Origin: Pezicula radicicola
Taxonomy: Eukaryota > Ascomycota > Leotiomycetes > Helotiales > Dermateaceae
DNA: 64,000 nt
Direction: 5' to 3'
Assembly: GCA_003008705.1 (NCBI GenBank)
Contig: PDUO01000019.1
Coordinates: 306,552-370,551 of the forward strand
Shown here: positions 10,374-22,615 of the stretch, in pieces
Numbering within the stretch: the first letter of the stretch is position 1
Layout: each line of letters starts with the position of its first letter
Translations under genes and position numbers: made by a program
The notes under the pieces: generated by a model
Told to the model about the DNA's origin: nothing
Seen by the model: only the letters and a program-made list of their open reading frames with translations
The model's database searches: none

Positions 10374-11907
10374 TCAAACAGCACTCCCCCTCAAAATCTC
10401 ACACCTCCTCCCATCCCACACAACCCCCCAGCCCACACTCGTACAAACCCTTCCAAGAACCTTACACATCAAGAAGACCTCCTCAGAAACCTCAATCCGT
10501 TCAAGCGGCAAACTATGATTACCAAGTAAAACACTGTTTGTAATCTTTCGTTGTTGAAAGATTGACATACTGCTGATATCTAAGAGTCGTAGTTTACTTG
10601 ACGTGGTAGAGGATGTGTTTGGGAGTGGGATTGAATCGAGGAGCCGTCGGATTTTGCAGACTGCTACTGCTTGTTCCATGTGTGAGAGGACAGCGTCAGA
10701 TTTCTCTGCTTGGGCGGAGTGCGCCGAGGTTGGAATTGGTGGTGAAAGTGTCGGGTCTTGGATTGATGTAGATAGATCACTAAGTGTGAGAGTTTGGGCT
10801 TGCGGTGGGATGAAGAGGGATTCTAGGTCTTCGAGACGTAGGTCGGTGCCAACGTGGAGTTCTTCGAGATGGGTTGAGAGTTTTTGGAGATGTGTTATGT
10901 GCTCTGGTGTCATGATTGAACGTTTGAGGTTTAGTGACTTTAGAGTCGAAGGTAGGTTTGGGAGGAGTCGGCTAAGGTCTTCCTCGCTGAAGGTTGCGTC
11001 TGCGTGTGCGGGTTTTGTCTCAGCGTTGAGGGAGATTAGGGAAGTTTTGAAGGAGGGGTGGGTGCTGATGGTATGAGCGACGGAACGGCCTGAGAGGAAG
11101 GGGCAATTGCTGATATTGATGTGAGTTAACTTTGCTGTCGATGATATGCTAGCAAGTGCTTCGTCGGTGATGTTTGTGCCTGATACATCGAGGTGTCCCA
11201 GCTTTGGCAATTGAGGAAGGAGATCTTCGAAGACATGACATGGTAGACTGCTGCAGCCATGTAGGTTCAGATGGGTGATGGAACTTGAGATCACGAGGCT
11301 TGTATCCGCATCCTCTTCGAAGATCGAGGCAAAGGCTTCGTTAAAGCTGACAGAGCTGCACGCTTGGAAGCTGAGTAGTTGCAAGTGAGGTAGGTCACAC
11401 AAGAGCCTTCTCAAGGACACCTCGTCCAAATCGATTTCCGGAGGGGCAAGAAACCCTCGAAGCATTGGCGTAAGGCTCAAGCATTGTTCCAAGGTTTCTG
11501 CGGTAGGAATATGTTCCCCGGTAAGCTCTGAGAGGTCAAGACGTTGGACGTTCTTTCCTAAAGGTGGATATCTGGAGAGCTGGGCCAAGAATTTCTGGAA
11601 TGTGGACGCTTTGGAGAACTTCACGTTGCGGTATACGAGTGGGATTGCTGTCTCGTGGAGCTTGTGGGAGGTGAGGAGGCAAGAGAGGAGATCATGTTGG
11701 ATAGCGTCGTAGGGATGGGAGTCTTGCACTAAGGCCTCCGTTCCGAGACCTATAGCTTGTTAGGAAGAAGATTATTGGAAGACTTTAGGAAGACAGCATA
11801 CGGAGAAGCTCTGTGGGAAGCTTTTCAATAGGTGCTTGCTCACTGGAGAGCTTGGCCTTCAATGAGTATGATAAGGTATCTTGCTGTTGCATGATTTGAG
11901 AAGGCAT
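10374..11907 (-). CDS. F-box/leucine-rich-repeat protein
   Basis: The exons are 11802-11907 and 10374-11749. The intron 11750-11801 has a GTATGC donor and a CTATAG acceptor. The product is 493 residues. The N-terminus carries IEKLPTELL, the start of an F-box, continuing across the splice into LGTEALVQDS and LLTSHKLHETAIPLVYRNV, which is the usual second half. The rest is a series of leucine-rich repeats (for example LDVSGTNITDEALASI and INISNCPFLSG) that would form a substrate-binding solenoid. Family knowledge: such proteins link substrates to SCF ubiquitin ligases through Skp1. The target is unknown. Starting at the 11729 ATG would lose the F-box, so the spliced start is preferred. Confidence 0.85.
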
Positions 11908-12040
11908 GATTGAACACAAGAAAAAATGTACTGTTTTCCAATTTAGACAAAGACGATTTTAGGATTGAGGAAGTATGATGAGAGTAGGTGCTTTAAAGAT
12001 TGAAGTAAAAAGACTCGACTCCTCATATTCTTAAGCCCTC

Positions 12041-12048
12041 TTTATATA
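12041..12048 (-). promoter_or_regulatory. TATA box of the F-box gene
   Basis: The minus strand reads TATATAAA here, about 135 bp upstream of the proposed start codon at 11907. Position and sequence fit a core promoter. Confidence 0.5.
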
Positions 12049-12246
12049 CAAATGCAAAAACAACGCAAGAACACACGGAGAAGGCGCAACTGCCAAAAAT
12101 GCCGTCAAGAGCCAACGGGAAGCACCCGTGGTCCAGTTCACCGCTAGGAATGAACAGGAATGAGGCATTCGGGCCAACATCGTGACTTCTTTCGATGCTG
12201 TTCTCGAAACAAAAGTATTGGATCGTGGAGTTTCTCTTACCCCCAG

Positions 12247-12409
12247 ATTACCCCCTCAAAACTCATTTAGTGGCACAGTGCCACAAACGAAGACATGATG
12301 TCTTCCCATGCAACAAGCTACCGTGGCATCTAAGTGCATCTAATTACCCCCTCGAAACCAAGTGACTGGCTGGTTTCGCTCGCTTCTCTTGTCATTACCC
12401 CTTCGAAAC
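12247..12409. repeat. Three direct copies of an ATTACCCC-CGAAAC motif
   Basis: The word ATTACCCCCTCAAAAC occurs at 12247, ATTACCCCCTCGAAAC at 12343 and ATTACCCCTTCGAAAC at 12394. The copies are in the same orientation in the region upstream of the F-box gene. They could be binding sites or decayed tandem units. Confidence 0.55.
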
Positions 12410-13823
12410 TGCTTGAGAGCTGTCCGTCAAGGTCGAGAAGGATCTCTTGTTATGCGGTGCCCCTTAGCTGCCATGAGTTAAAACATGGCCAACATCGCCA
12501 ACGAACCCAAGTTCCCCGCATTTTCGTCATGCTCCCTCCGCATTTGCCATAGCTCTTATAAATCGTGCCTCGTCGTGACTAAAACGATGCTCCTTGGCCT
12601 CGTCTCGTGATTTTCCGCAAGGGCCCAGTGTCTTTTAATAGTGAGGCACGAGATGGAAGAGGAAACAATTATTGAATGGTGTTACGTAACAGCACACTCG
12701 TGTCTCTTGGCTGGCGCCGCGCAGCCGAGAGTCAATAGGAGAAGGCCCCTGTAAACCTCCCTGGCCTATGGAAAAAAGATGACGAGCTACATCACGAATG
12801 TGAGAAATGTTTGCAAATATTTTTTTTGCGTCTCATGCGGAGTAAATCAATTTGGATTCATCCGGAATTATCAAACATAATATGGCGTGATAGTGTGCAC
12901 CGGTGTTTCCCTTAAAATCATCTGGCTAGACGTGGCCCAATGCTTCTGCAAACAAATACGCAATACCCTTGAGAGATGGTATCTTGGTATATCAAACTCG
13001 AGGAGGAGTACAGAAGAGTGGTTTATACCTTGTATGCAGCTGAAGAGAACGGGACTAGAAGCTCAAATGGTATCTTTCCAGGTTGATCGAGCGAGTGAAA
13101 ACGAAAGCAAAAAAGCGAGATATCAGAAAAAGTGATTTTCGAACACAAAAAATAAAACAGCAAACATCTCCAACCACCATAAAATAAAGCCGCCTCGTGA
13201 GTTTGTTATTCGTGTTGTACGAAAGATACCAGGTCCCCTTGGACTTGAGCAATGAGAAAGGAATAAGCCCTCAGACTAACGAATATGACAAGAAGCCATC
13301 CAAGGGTCAGAAGACATTCGAAATACCAACGAGAGAGGCCAGTTGGAACAATTGTCTGTAAAAGTATTGATCGTGTGCTTTCCTTTCACATCCCTAAATC
13401 TTTTCGCGAGTTGAAGTAGCTTCATCTCACTCATGCACAGCCTGCTTTGAACAGATGGAAAGCGTTCGTGACAGTAAGGAACGACAATTACGAGGCAACT
13501 GGATTCTTACTTCCTCCCTCATCAAAAAAGTGTTGAATATGCACCCCTTCAAAATATAATATTGCAATCCAGATATACTTCCCGTGACAGCTGAACATGA
13601 GCACCCTAATGCCTGCGTCCTTGTTGAGGTGAACCCCAACTCATATTTCCATTCGGAAACCCCATCTGCAGTAATATTAAGCTAAGCGTCTCTTACGTTT
13701 CTTTCGGGAGCCGATCCCGCCATTCTCAAGAACCAGTTCGCCCAGACTGTAATCACCAGTCATATTTCTGTAACTAGACCCAAATGACTGAGACGTCAGG
13801 TACTGTATCCTCGATCTCCCACC
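12410..13823. other. Intergenic, no supported gene
   Basis: Several open frames of 60-80 codons occur on both strands, none with motifs or matching splice sites. No structured repeat was found. Confidence 0.5.
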
Positions 13824-14072
13824 TTATACGAACCACATTGAATCCCTGCTCCCTGTTGTTCTGTATCGACAGTATTCGATGATCAAATCTCCCAAGTAAG
13901 CTGAGGAAGGTATGTTGGGTAATTCCCTCAATATTAGTAGCAATTCCTCAGCAGTCAGCTTGATTCGAGCAAAGTCGAATGTGCCACCTCCAAGGAATGA
14001 TGAAGAGGTCTGTATTCCTGGTTTATACTCGTAGGGTATGCTGAGATCGGAGTCATTTGATTCCACTTCCAT
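13824..14072 (-). CDS. Possible small hypothetical protein
   Basis: An 82-codon frame downstream of the Cys-rich gene has a plausible protein composition, including a helical stretch IKLTAEELLLILREL. It has its own ATG and stop. No family is recognised and no promoter is evident. It could be a stray 3' exon or chance. Confidence 0.25.
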   Translation of the reverse strand: MEVESNDSDLSIPYEYKPGIQTSSSFLGGGTFDFARIKLTAEELLLILRELPNIPSSAYLGDLIIEYCRYRTTGSRDSMWFV

Positions 14073-14201
14073 TTCGTCCTCAGGTATTCCTCAAATTACC
14101 ACCCGTATTCAACCCAAGTGTCCTGTTTCCCCCCATCTCCATCTCCGATGCCAGCATCAACTTCCCCAACTCATTATTATATATCATCAACCTTCTCCTC
14201 G

Positions 14202-15325
14202 TCATCTCATCTGCCCCGGTAACTCAGCCAACTCCCCCTGAGCAGAAAGTTCATACGGATCCCTATATCCCACATCTTTATAGTGACTCCGTTGTTGCTT
14301 AAACGCAAATTGATGTTCAGGAGCCACAGTAGACAACTCGATCCTCGGATCCTTGTACTCATCCAATCTACTGCCACTAGTTAACATCTGAACCTGTTGC
14401 TTCAGCTTTTTGGTGGAGTCTCGTTGTCGATGTATTAGATATCCGAAAACTACCACGGCGATAACTCCTACAGTAGCACCAATTCCAATACCGGCTTTCG
14501 TAGTTGTTGCTAATCCTGAGGAAGAGGAGTCTGTATTTTGTTTTTGGGCTGCTGAGGTACTTGTAGATATAGGACTCGTTGGACTCGTTGCCAGCGTAGT
14601 CGGGCTGGTAGGTGTAGAGGGACTACTCGATGTTGCTGATGAAAAGGAAGAGGAAGAGGAACTTGTCGTCGTTGCTGAGTATCCAGGGCCAACAGCACCA
14701 CCAATCGTCGTAGTATTTTCAAAATTCCCCAGAAAAAAGACTGCAGTATCGCGTTCGCAACAGTTTGTATCCCCACCAAATGCCGAACAACACCAATTGC
14801 CATTACCGCAATTCCACATGCCATTCGCTGCGTTCTCAGATAGATTTCCTAGGCCGAAAAACTTAGTCTTTGTCTTGAAGATGGAATGTTTATTATTTAG
14901 TCCATTTACCATTTCTACAGAATGACGGGCAATCAGGGGAGTCCCAAGTCTTATCCGTACAACTGCCCTCAAACTGTACCGGATCACCAGCGTTCAACGT
15001 GACCGAAGGGCTAGCAACGCAGAGAGAGATATTTGTACAAACTATCAACCCAATAAATTAGCACACACTCTACCATTTCTCAGCATCCGAATAGAATTGG
15101 AATCTCACCCCAGCCTGTCGCGCAACATGCACTCGCCACTTCATTAGGGTTACAAGGTGAATCACCTCGAAGGTCGCCCGACGGATCAAAGCATTTCGTT
15201 AGGACCGCCTCCACAGGCTGTATACTACTGATGAGAAGCGCAAAAAATAAATACAGGAGTACTGAAAAAGCGTGTCTCGAGACCGTAGCCTTGTGAACGT
15301 ATCTTACTACCATTTCTTTCGCCAT
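14202..15325 (-). CDS. Secreted-type Cys-rich single-pass surface protein
   Basis: The exons are 15109-15325, 14910-15041 and 14202-14848. The introns 15042-15108 and 14849-14909 keep phase and give 331 residues. A signal peptide (LLYLFFALLISS) is followed by a Cys-rich ectodomain with spaced motifs CFDPSG, CCATGWVC, CPSFCRNG and GMWNCGNGNWCC, then a Ser/Thr-rich stalk, one Gly/Val-rich transmembrane helix (IGIGATVGVIAVVVFGYLI), and a cytosolic tail rich in charged residues. This is the common Pezizomycotina layout of cell-wall-facing sensor-like proteins, and the role is not established. The start is uncertain: ATGs at 15364, 15325 and 15313 are in frame, and 15325 leaves a reasonable signal peptide. 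A TATA box lies upstream. A related gene is at 46538-47427. Confidence 0.82.
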
Positions 15326-15426
15326 TCTCGCACGAAAGAGATCGGTGAGAGCAGCCTGGTTCAAGAGACAAGCAAAAGGAGAAGTGTATAAGAATGATAC
15401 ATCTTACCCGATCTACCTATCCTACC

Positions 15427-15434
15427 TTTATATA
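15427..15434 (-). promoter_or_regulatory. TATA box of the Cys-rich surface gene
   Basis: The minus strand reads TATATAAAGG, about 105 bp upstream of the chosen start at 15325. This favours a transcript start near the proposed 5' end. Confidence 0.55.
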
Positions 15435-15967
15435 ACCTGTATGACCTGCTTCAAATCGGATGTATACAGTGACTGTGCCACAAAAGGTTGGATTTTCTTT
15501 TTCATCATCCAGTGAAGTTTATGTTAAGTGCATGCTAGGCGCCCATGGTTCGTCCGAAAATGTAACGCTCCGAGCGCTTCGCGAAACGCCAGAAGTTCGA
15601 TTGATCCACCGGGCCATGCAACGAACGGCCCGAGACTTCGCTTCTTCGGTCGGCTTCTTAAATCACCAAAAACAAAAAAGAGAAGCCCTAGACAAGTATC
15701 AAAAAGAGGAACGAAAAGGCACAAGGTTCAGGAAGCCAGAGATGTGCATTTCATAAGGTCTAGCTTCCCAGTCTAGAAACCACATTCTTACAAATTATAG
15801 CGATCACCATACGGTTATTCCCTACTCCCTTGCTCTCTGCACCTTCTCGAGAGAATATTATTGATCAGCCGACGAAGTATAGGATAGCAAAAAAGAAATA
15901 CCAATAAAACTCTCTAAAAGTCTACACGAAACCGAAAATACCCTCCCCTCTCTATACTCAAACTCAT
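15435..15967. other. Intergenic, no supported gene
   Basis: It lies between the Cys-rich gene and the 3' end of the RING gene. Overlapping frames near 15460-15776 on both strands are mutually exclusive and motif-free. A short inverted CTAG-rich segment lies near 15760-15775. Confidence 0.5.
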
Positions 15968-18779
15968 TCAATTCTCACCACTACCACTCCCACCAGCCCC
16001 CGAAGCCGGACTGGGACCCTTAATCTTAACATACCTCAACCTCCCATCAACAGTCTGCCATTCCCCTTCCGCAGGTTCAAGACTGGAAACAGATGGATCA
16101 AAAGCATCGTGAATACCAATACCATGTTTCTCTAAATTAGTACGGAATGCTTTATCCCATGTACGTCGATTCTGTCTCATGTTTGCCATTTCTACTTGTA
16201 TGGATCGAGGTTGTCTGAATGTGTCTTCTGTTCGTCCCCATACTGTGCTTACTATGGATTTTATGATTGATGTTAGTTTTTGGTTTTGGTGGGATTTTGG
16301 CCGTTTTTTTTGGAGTTGGGGGTTTGGTTTGAAGGGGGAGAGGGTATAATAGAGTAAGGGGGAAGGTATGGTACTGGGAAAATGAAGAGGAGATACGAAC
16401 GGTGAATCTTCTGGTTTTCAAAAAGCCAGTAGTCGGAAGGAATAGCGGGATTAACAGCATCTTCTCTAGCATCCTCTTCTGTTTGAGTACCCTCTTCTTG
16501 AGTTGGAATATCCGGATACTTAGCAGCTTGAGCTGAATCAGTGACTTGTACATTATCCCAGACATCGACACCTTCAGACACGATGTCGACTTTTTTGTGT
16601 AGGAGCGTATCGGCTTCTCGACACTTGGTACATGTGTACCGATAAGTACCGGGTTTGTCGATCCATCGAAGGTAGCATAATACGTGGTGGAAGTGGTTAC
16701 AATGTAATTTGACCATGGTTGTTCCGGGTTCCCAATCGTTTCCACAGGTTATACAAAGTTGCTCGAATTCTTTGCCTAGTACGTCCTGGTTTATGTCTTC
16801 TGTTGCGATTGGATGGATTGGGAATAGACCTGCCCAGATATTAGCTCGTCGAGATGGGGCATCTGCAGCCCGATATCCAAGAGTTGTTTCATCGTAATCG
16901 GCGAGTTCTTGCATGATCTGGTAGAATCTCTGAACATATACAGTCCAGCCAGATCTTTCGCTACCGGGTGTTGTGTCGACTAGCCAATAAAGCTGCTGCC
17001 TACGATACATTGGTTAGAATCGAGCATGTCTGATAATGGCAAGAACACTTACCACGGCCTTTTTTTGGCCCAATCTCGAAGCAAGAGGTAGTTTCTGCGG
17101 TTTCTGTTTGTGATGGCTATCTGCTCTAAGGTCGGTTCTATGACATCTTCGTATAATCTCTCGCTGACTGGTCGTTTAGGAAGGTCCCTAATGCGGTAAT
17201 CCACTTCGCCTCTTTCGACTCTATCAAGGATGCCAGCCACAATCCATTCCTCGTCGTCAACAACGATACGCTTATTTTTCAAAAAGTCCTCAACATGTTC
17301 ATTGTCCATCTTCCTCTCAAAATTATCTGCGCGTCTGAGGAGGACTTCCAATAGGAGGCCGAATTCTGATAACTTTCCGAAGTGCTATCACATTGTTAGC
17401 ATTTCAATCTAAAATCAAATGCAGAATTTTTCATATTCTTTCTGTACCTCGTCATACAATCGTTGGAGAACTGTAGCTGTTGGCCAATTATAATTCGCTT
17501 TATCTTGGGGAGTGTTATTCTGTAGTTCAGGATCGTCGTCTCCATGTTCCTCGCTCAGCTTTTGTCTGTAGTCAAGGTACTCAGGAGTGTCCCCAAAACT
17601 GGCATTTATAAAGCCCATGGAGGCTTCTCTAACCTCGTCGTATATGGTTTTCAAAATTTCGAACTTAGGATGCTCGCTCTTTTGAGCTGTTTTGATAAGT
17701 TTGGCTTCGAGGTCAAGAAACCCCATCGACAGTATGAGAATTTGCTTGAGCTGTCGCACTCCAGGATCTGTATCTCCTACATTCAGCGAGCGATAGTGAA
17801 GCAAACGAATCCATGCCCTCTAGAGAGCTGTTAGATGCATTCATCAAATAAATTTGCATGTAAACCCTACATGCAATGCCCACGAAAGACGTAGGGCCTG
17901 TGATTCCAGATTGGAGCCATCAGGAAGAGGCTTGACATTAGTTTCCGGATTCGCTTTGTTCACGAAGCGCAACAGTCGACCAAGATGACGGGCGAGACTA
18001 TACCAGTTCGAGATATTTCTCCAGACCGGAAAAGCATCCGTACCACCTGGAACCGGTTTACCACTTTTGACCACTCGACGTATCTCTTCAAGGTCGTATG
18101 GACCCTCTGTCACGCCCTCAAGATCTCCCTCGTAAAAAGAGGAGCAAGTGGTCCAGAATTCTTCGTCGTTGAACGAGGCAATGTCGAGGTACTTTTGAAA
18201 TTGTTCTTCATCAACTTGACCTTGAAGAAATACGCCGAGGTCTTGGAGAACATAATTCTTAACTTTGTCTCGCCCTGCCATGTGTGAGTTCTTGAACATG
18301 TCATGTGGTAGATTTTCCTTGGTCCTCAACTTGCCCCGATGAAGACGTCGGTTTTTATTGACCGGGTTTCTAAACAGGAGGTTATCCTCTTCGTGTCCTG
18401 CATTAACTGTTGGTCTGTGGAGCTCGGCAAGCCTATTGCGGCGGGCAATGACCACTTCCTCGGCTTGTGTATGACGCCGGCGCTTTCGAGGCGCAGGCTG
18501 AGGTGCTGGCCGAGGTGCTGGTTGTCCTTGGTCTTGTGCTGCGAGGCCTTGGAGAAAATCATCTCGTTGAGCGTCTCGGGCATCTTGGGCGTCATTGTTG
18601 TTGTCCATTCTGTTTCTAACCCGACGGATAATTTCTTCTATTCGATCGCCATACTCCCCGTCATCGAAGTCGTCGTCATCATCGTCAAAGTCGTAAAGAA
18701 AATCGCCCCGGTCCTGAGGATCCTCATCCTCAGGGAGGTCGTCGAGGATGTCAATTGGATCATCAGCGTTTCCAGACAT
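15968..18779 (-). CDS. RING-H2 finger protein, probable E3 ubiquitin ligase
   Basis: The exons are 17871-18779, 17448-17819, 17053-17384, 16401-16999 and 15968-16251, giving 831 residues. Phases agree at all four introns. The last intron (16252-16400, 149 bp) uses an unusual GTTCGT donor and is the least certain. The N-terminus is acidic (runs of Asp near residues 30-45), followed by a Pro/Ala stretch and a basic RKRRR that may be a nuclear signal. A long helical region follows. Zinc ligands C620, C623, C638, H640, H643, C646, C661 and C664 follow the C3H2C3 RING-H2 spacing. After it comes an acidic, Gln/Glu-rich tail. Only the RING is recognised. E3 activity is inferred from it. The start at 18779 is chosen over an upstream in-frame ATG at 18875. 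Confidence 0.82.
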
Positions 18780-20579
18780 AGTGAGAAGTTGCGTGGCGTG
18801 AAAAGGCCTAGCAACAAGTAATGAAGAAAGTAGAGACCTGTGAGTCAAGATAATAGGGAAACAAATGAATGCCACTTAGGAGTGATCAGAAAGCAAGACA
18901 GAAAGAAGAAGTTCATGATGGCTAGCCAGCTGTGGACTTGCAAAACATCCAAGGGGAATAACATAGGTCGATCTTTGCATATGAAGAATGCAATACCGGC
19001 AACATATTTGGTATTGCCATCAAAATGAGGCTTGTTGACAGAGACAAGCGTGTCATTTTGGGGTACATACAACTTCGGAATGTGCAATCTCCGATCCTTG
19101 GAGAAGACAGCATATCCCACAGTGGCAAGCTCGAGATCTTTGTGCGATGAGCTTTCATCATTGTTAAAGCGTGTATATGAGCGTAGAGCCGACGTTGATC
19201 GAGATGAAGTTGAGTTGAAGTTGACGGTTGAGAAACAGAGTTCTGACAAGCGACAAGTTGACCGACAGGTCGGACGACTAAGGGAGGCTCTGATGGGGCC
19301 TTGGACGGCACTGGATGAGCTAATGCTAAATTGAGACTACTGTAGCGTAGCGGCGAACCATTTGCCATTCCCATTGCCGAAATTAGGTTAATTGCGTAAT
19401 AGATATCCCGGAATTCCAGACCCAAAAGCCAAAAGGAACCAAACCTCGTCCTCGTACAGTAAGGCAGACATAACTCTCCCTCTCTGTGCAACAACCCCAC
19501 GTCGCCTTTCCTTTCCTCCTTCTCAACCGACTTCACAAAAAGCAAAACACTCTGCTGTATGATTTGGCCTCACGGGCTTTTAAACCGGCGGGTGCGGCGT
19601 TTCTCCCACAATCCCAAGAAACGGGCATGAAGCGGTGTAGGACAGAACCACCCAGTCAACCCAGTGCACAGATCGTCCCAGAGTCCAGCAGCGGGGTTAC
19701 TCTCCGGTACTCAATCGCTTATCAGGTCCCTTATCAGCGCCCTGCTTCTCTTTTTCTGGGCATGATAGGACACATCTCTGATATGGTGTGTTGTGTCCAA
19801 CAGCTCCCTACATAAACGCTCCCAACAACTAGGGAAGTTCCCTTTCCCAAGATCCAAATCCTCCACGCTCGGGTCCCGCTCGGGTCCCGCTCCAGAGATC
19901 CCGAACCACAGGCATACCCCCGCAACGCCATTCCTGTCCTGTTCTGCCAGATTGGTTGGTTGCGAGAGATGGTCAGGGGTAGAAGACTTACTGTATCGTA
20001 CTCGAGTAGCACACGGGCGAGTGAGGAGAATGAGAACACGGTGAAGTGGGGTAGTACTTCGAAAGACCCGGCCTCTAGTGCCATCACTCCCAAATCATGG
20101 TGGGGTTGCTTCAACTACTAACTAGGTATTCAAGAAAGAAGCCAAGCCAGACAGTCAGTCAACAGCGCAAATAATTCGCTCTTTCTCCACCAGCCCATAG
20201 CCCACACCTACAGTCCTTACTTATCTTTCGAACCTTCTACGAGACAAGACCCAGACTAAAACCCAGAACCACCCAAATCCAGAACCTAAAGTCACTTACA
20301 GTTAGGAGCTGGCCCTGGCCCTGGGATGAGCCGGGTTCAAGGTCTCGCTGAAGTCATCGGTTCCTTGCGCAAATAAGTATCCGCCCCCTCGCACTCGCTC
20401 AACTCTTAACTTGACCTCACCTCACCTCACCTCAGCTCTTGGCCTTGAAAGCCACTCTTTTGCTCTTAAGTCCTTTCGTTTCCCATTACTTAACCTTCGT
20501 GTTTTGCGCCCGCACATGGCGCCTCATGTATAGAACAACAGAACCATAAATGGACCAAAAGCAGTGGGATGCATCCCAA
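18780..20579. other. Divergent upstream region between RING gene and methyltransferase
   Basis: 1.8 kb separates two divergent genes. An open minus-strand frame (18922-19545) has no motifs. A tandem ACCTC run lies at about 20414-20434. The region has the G/C level of expressed DNA and may hold long 5' untranslated regions. Confidence 0.45.
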
Positions 20580-22070
20580 ATGTCAGAAAGTAAAATGGAA
20601 CCTCCCACGACGACCAGCTCGAGCTCCTCCACCAGATCTGCCCAGATCAAGACGATAGAAATAGAAGCCGATGTGAATAAATTCCTTCCCGAAGACCGAT
20701 CAAGAATATTTCCAAACTTACGTTGCTGACGACGGCGTGTAGGATGAAGATATGCTGAGTGGAGAGTCCTCCGACGATGGGAGAGACGAGCATGGAGAGT
20801 ATCCAAACGAATACCCCGAGTCCACGGCCTCTGCGAAATCTAGCATCTTCCGCTTTCGAGAAGAGAATGGCCGGACATATCATGCATATAAAGCTGGGAA
20901 ATATATCCTCCCTAACGACGAAGTACAATATGTCCCCATATGCGCCCATACCTCAGCCATTATCATGACAGCTAACACCTTCAAGCCAGAGCAGAATAGA
21001 CTAGGTCCATACGATTCTCCTTTCTCCATTGCTGTAGATCCTGCAGAACTTCTTGTAACGCTGTAAAAGATCTCCAGAGCCATCTGCTCTACCTCACCCT
21101 CGACCGAAGACTCACCCTCGCACCTCTCGAAAATGTAAAGAGAGCGCTGGATATTGGAACAGGCACTGGAATCTGGGCTATAAACTTTGGTTCGTTGATC
21201 TCTCCGCACTTTCATGTCCATACCACAACCTGCTTACTCATATCTCTCTCCTAGCGGACGACCATCCAGAGATAGAGGTACGTCGCAGCAAAGTCACAAG
21301 AAGGAATGATGATGCGAGGGTTTTGGAGAATAACGATGTGTCAAGATAGTAGCGATGGACCTTTCCCCAATCCAGCCTATCTTCGTCCCCACGAACCTAA
21401 TCTTCGAAATTGACGATCTGGAAGAATCATGGACCTTTAGCCAGAAATTCGACTATATCCATGCGAGTATGATGTGTGGTTCGTTCCGCGACTGGCCTAA
21501 GTTCTACAAGCAGAGTTTCGAGTCAGTCTAGTCCCGCCCCCAAGCATCCTCAAGCAGGATATCAGAAAAACTATCGTCACGTTGGGAGATATGTTGCTAA
21601 TATCCGTTTTACGCAGTAATTTGACGTCTGGGGGCTATTTAGAGATCCAAGATATATGTTTCGTTCTGAGCTGCGACGATGATACCCTTTCACCCACGAG
21701 CGCACTCTCCCGGTGGAGCGCCCTGATGATAGAAGGGGCCAAAAATCTCGGATTTCCACTCGACCCAAGTGTGCGCGCCAAAAAAGATATGAAAGAAGCT
21801 GGTTTCGTAGACCTAGTCCAGATTGAGTACAAGTGGCCACAGAATAAGTGGCCCAAAGATAAGAAATATAAAGAGCTGGGTATGTGGACGAAAGAGAATT
21901 TTACCATGGATGCGAACCTAGAGGGTATGACCATGGCATTACTTACCAGAGGCCTAGGTTGGACCCGTGAGGAGGTGGTTGTTCTTTGTGCCCATGCTAA
22001 GAAAGATATGAACAATACTGGTATTCATGCGTATTACCCTGTCTATGTGGTATATGGGAGGAAACCATAG
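20580..22070 (+). CDS. LaeA-like SAM-dependent methyltransferase with apparent frameshift
   Basis: The exons are 20580-20672, 20743-20922, 20992-21004, 21070-21189, 21255-21277, 21346-21522 and 21617-22070, including micro-exons of 13 and 23 nt. After an acidic, Ser-rich N-terminus comes the class I methyltransferase fold. Motif I is ALDIGTGTGIWAINFAD, motif II has MDLSPIQPIFVP, and FDYIHASMMCG then FRDWP are the usual LaeA-family motifs III-IV, followed by GGYLEIQD and a C-terminal ARKDM-type helix with AHAKKDM. The total exon length is one base more than a multiple of three. The frame shifts between MMCG and FRDWP, at the TTT run 21480-21482, so one inserted base would truncate the protein just after motif III. 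It may be a consensus error or a real pseudogene. Family members methylate diverse small molecules or act as regulators. No biosynthetic cluster is near. Confidence 0.75.
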
Positions 22071-22615
22071 ATCCAGACATACCGGTATATCTCTTTAAAC
22101 TTGGCGTAATTTTGGGTTGAGAAGGCGCAACAAGATACCAATTTGGGAGCCTATAATGACCCGAGAAAAACGATAATAGACGATTTGACTTCCTCTCATT
22201 TATCCCAAAGTGACTTGTTGAGGGTGAAGGTCTCTGAAGGGTTTGCCTCAACACGAGCAAGGTGCTCGCGAGAAAAGAATATTGTAGGTGGATGGCAGAC
22301 CTCTGAGGTGTTTTGCTCTCCCCTCGGTCTTTGGCCTAGGCCTTGTTCTTTAGGGCCAATCTTCGCACTCTACAAAAGACTATTCGTGTTTTGTTTCTCC
22401 AACGGTTATGATGCAAATGCCAGTGCCACAAAAACATTTCCGTGTGCCCCTAGCCCGTTATCTTTGAGGTCTGCTCCTGACGTGAAGTGTAAATTGACCG
22501 TTCGGTAGCGCTTCGCACTGTACCTGGACGAGAGGAGTGCTGAGATTTAGGCATGGATTGAAGGATTAGAACTTCTCTCTGTAGAGCACATACAATTAGC
22601 TTATTCGCAAGAGTG
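22071..22615. other. Intergenic, no supported gene
   Basis: A 121-codon plus frame (22143-22508) has no motif and overlaps nothing of interest. The minus strand may hold a degenerate continuation of the broken frame that ends at 22616. Confidence 0.4.

Noticed and set aside
18922..19545. 207-codon minus frame
   Set aside because: No motif, unusual composition, lies in a divergent upstream region, and overlaps equally open frames on the other strand.
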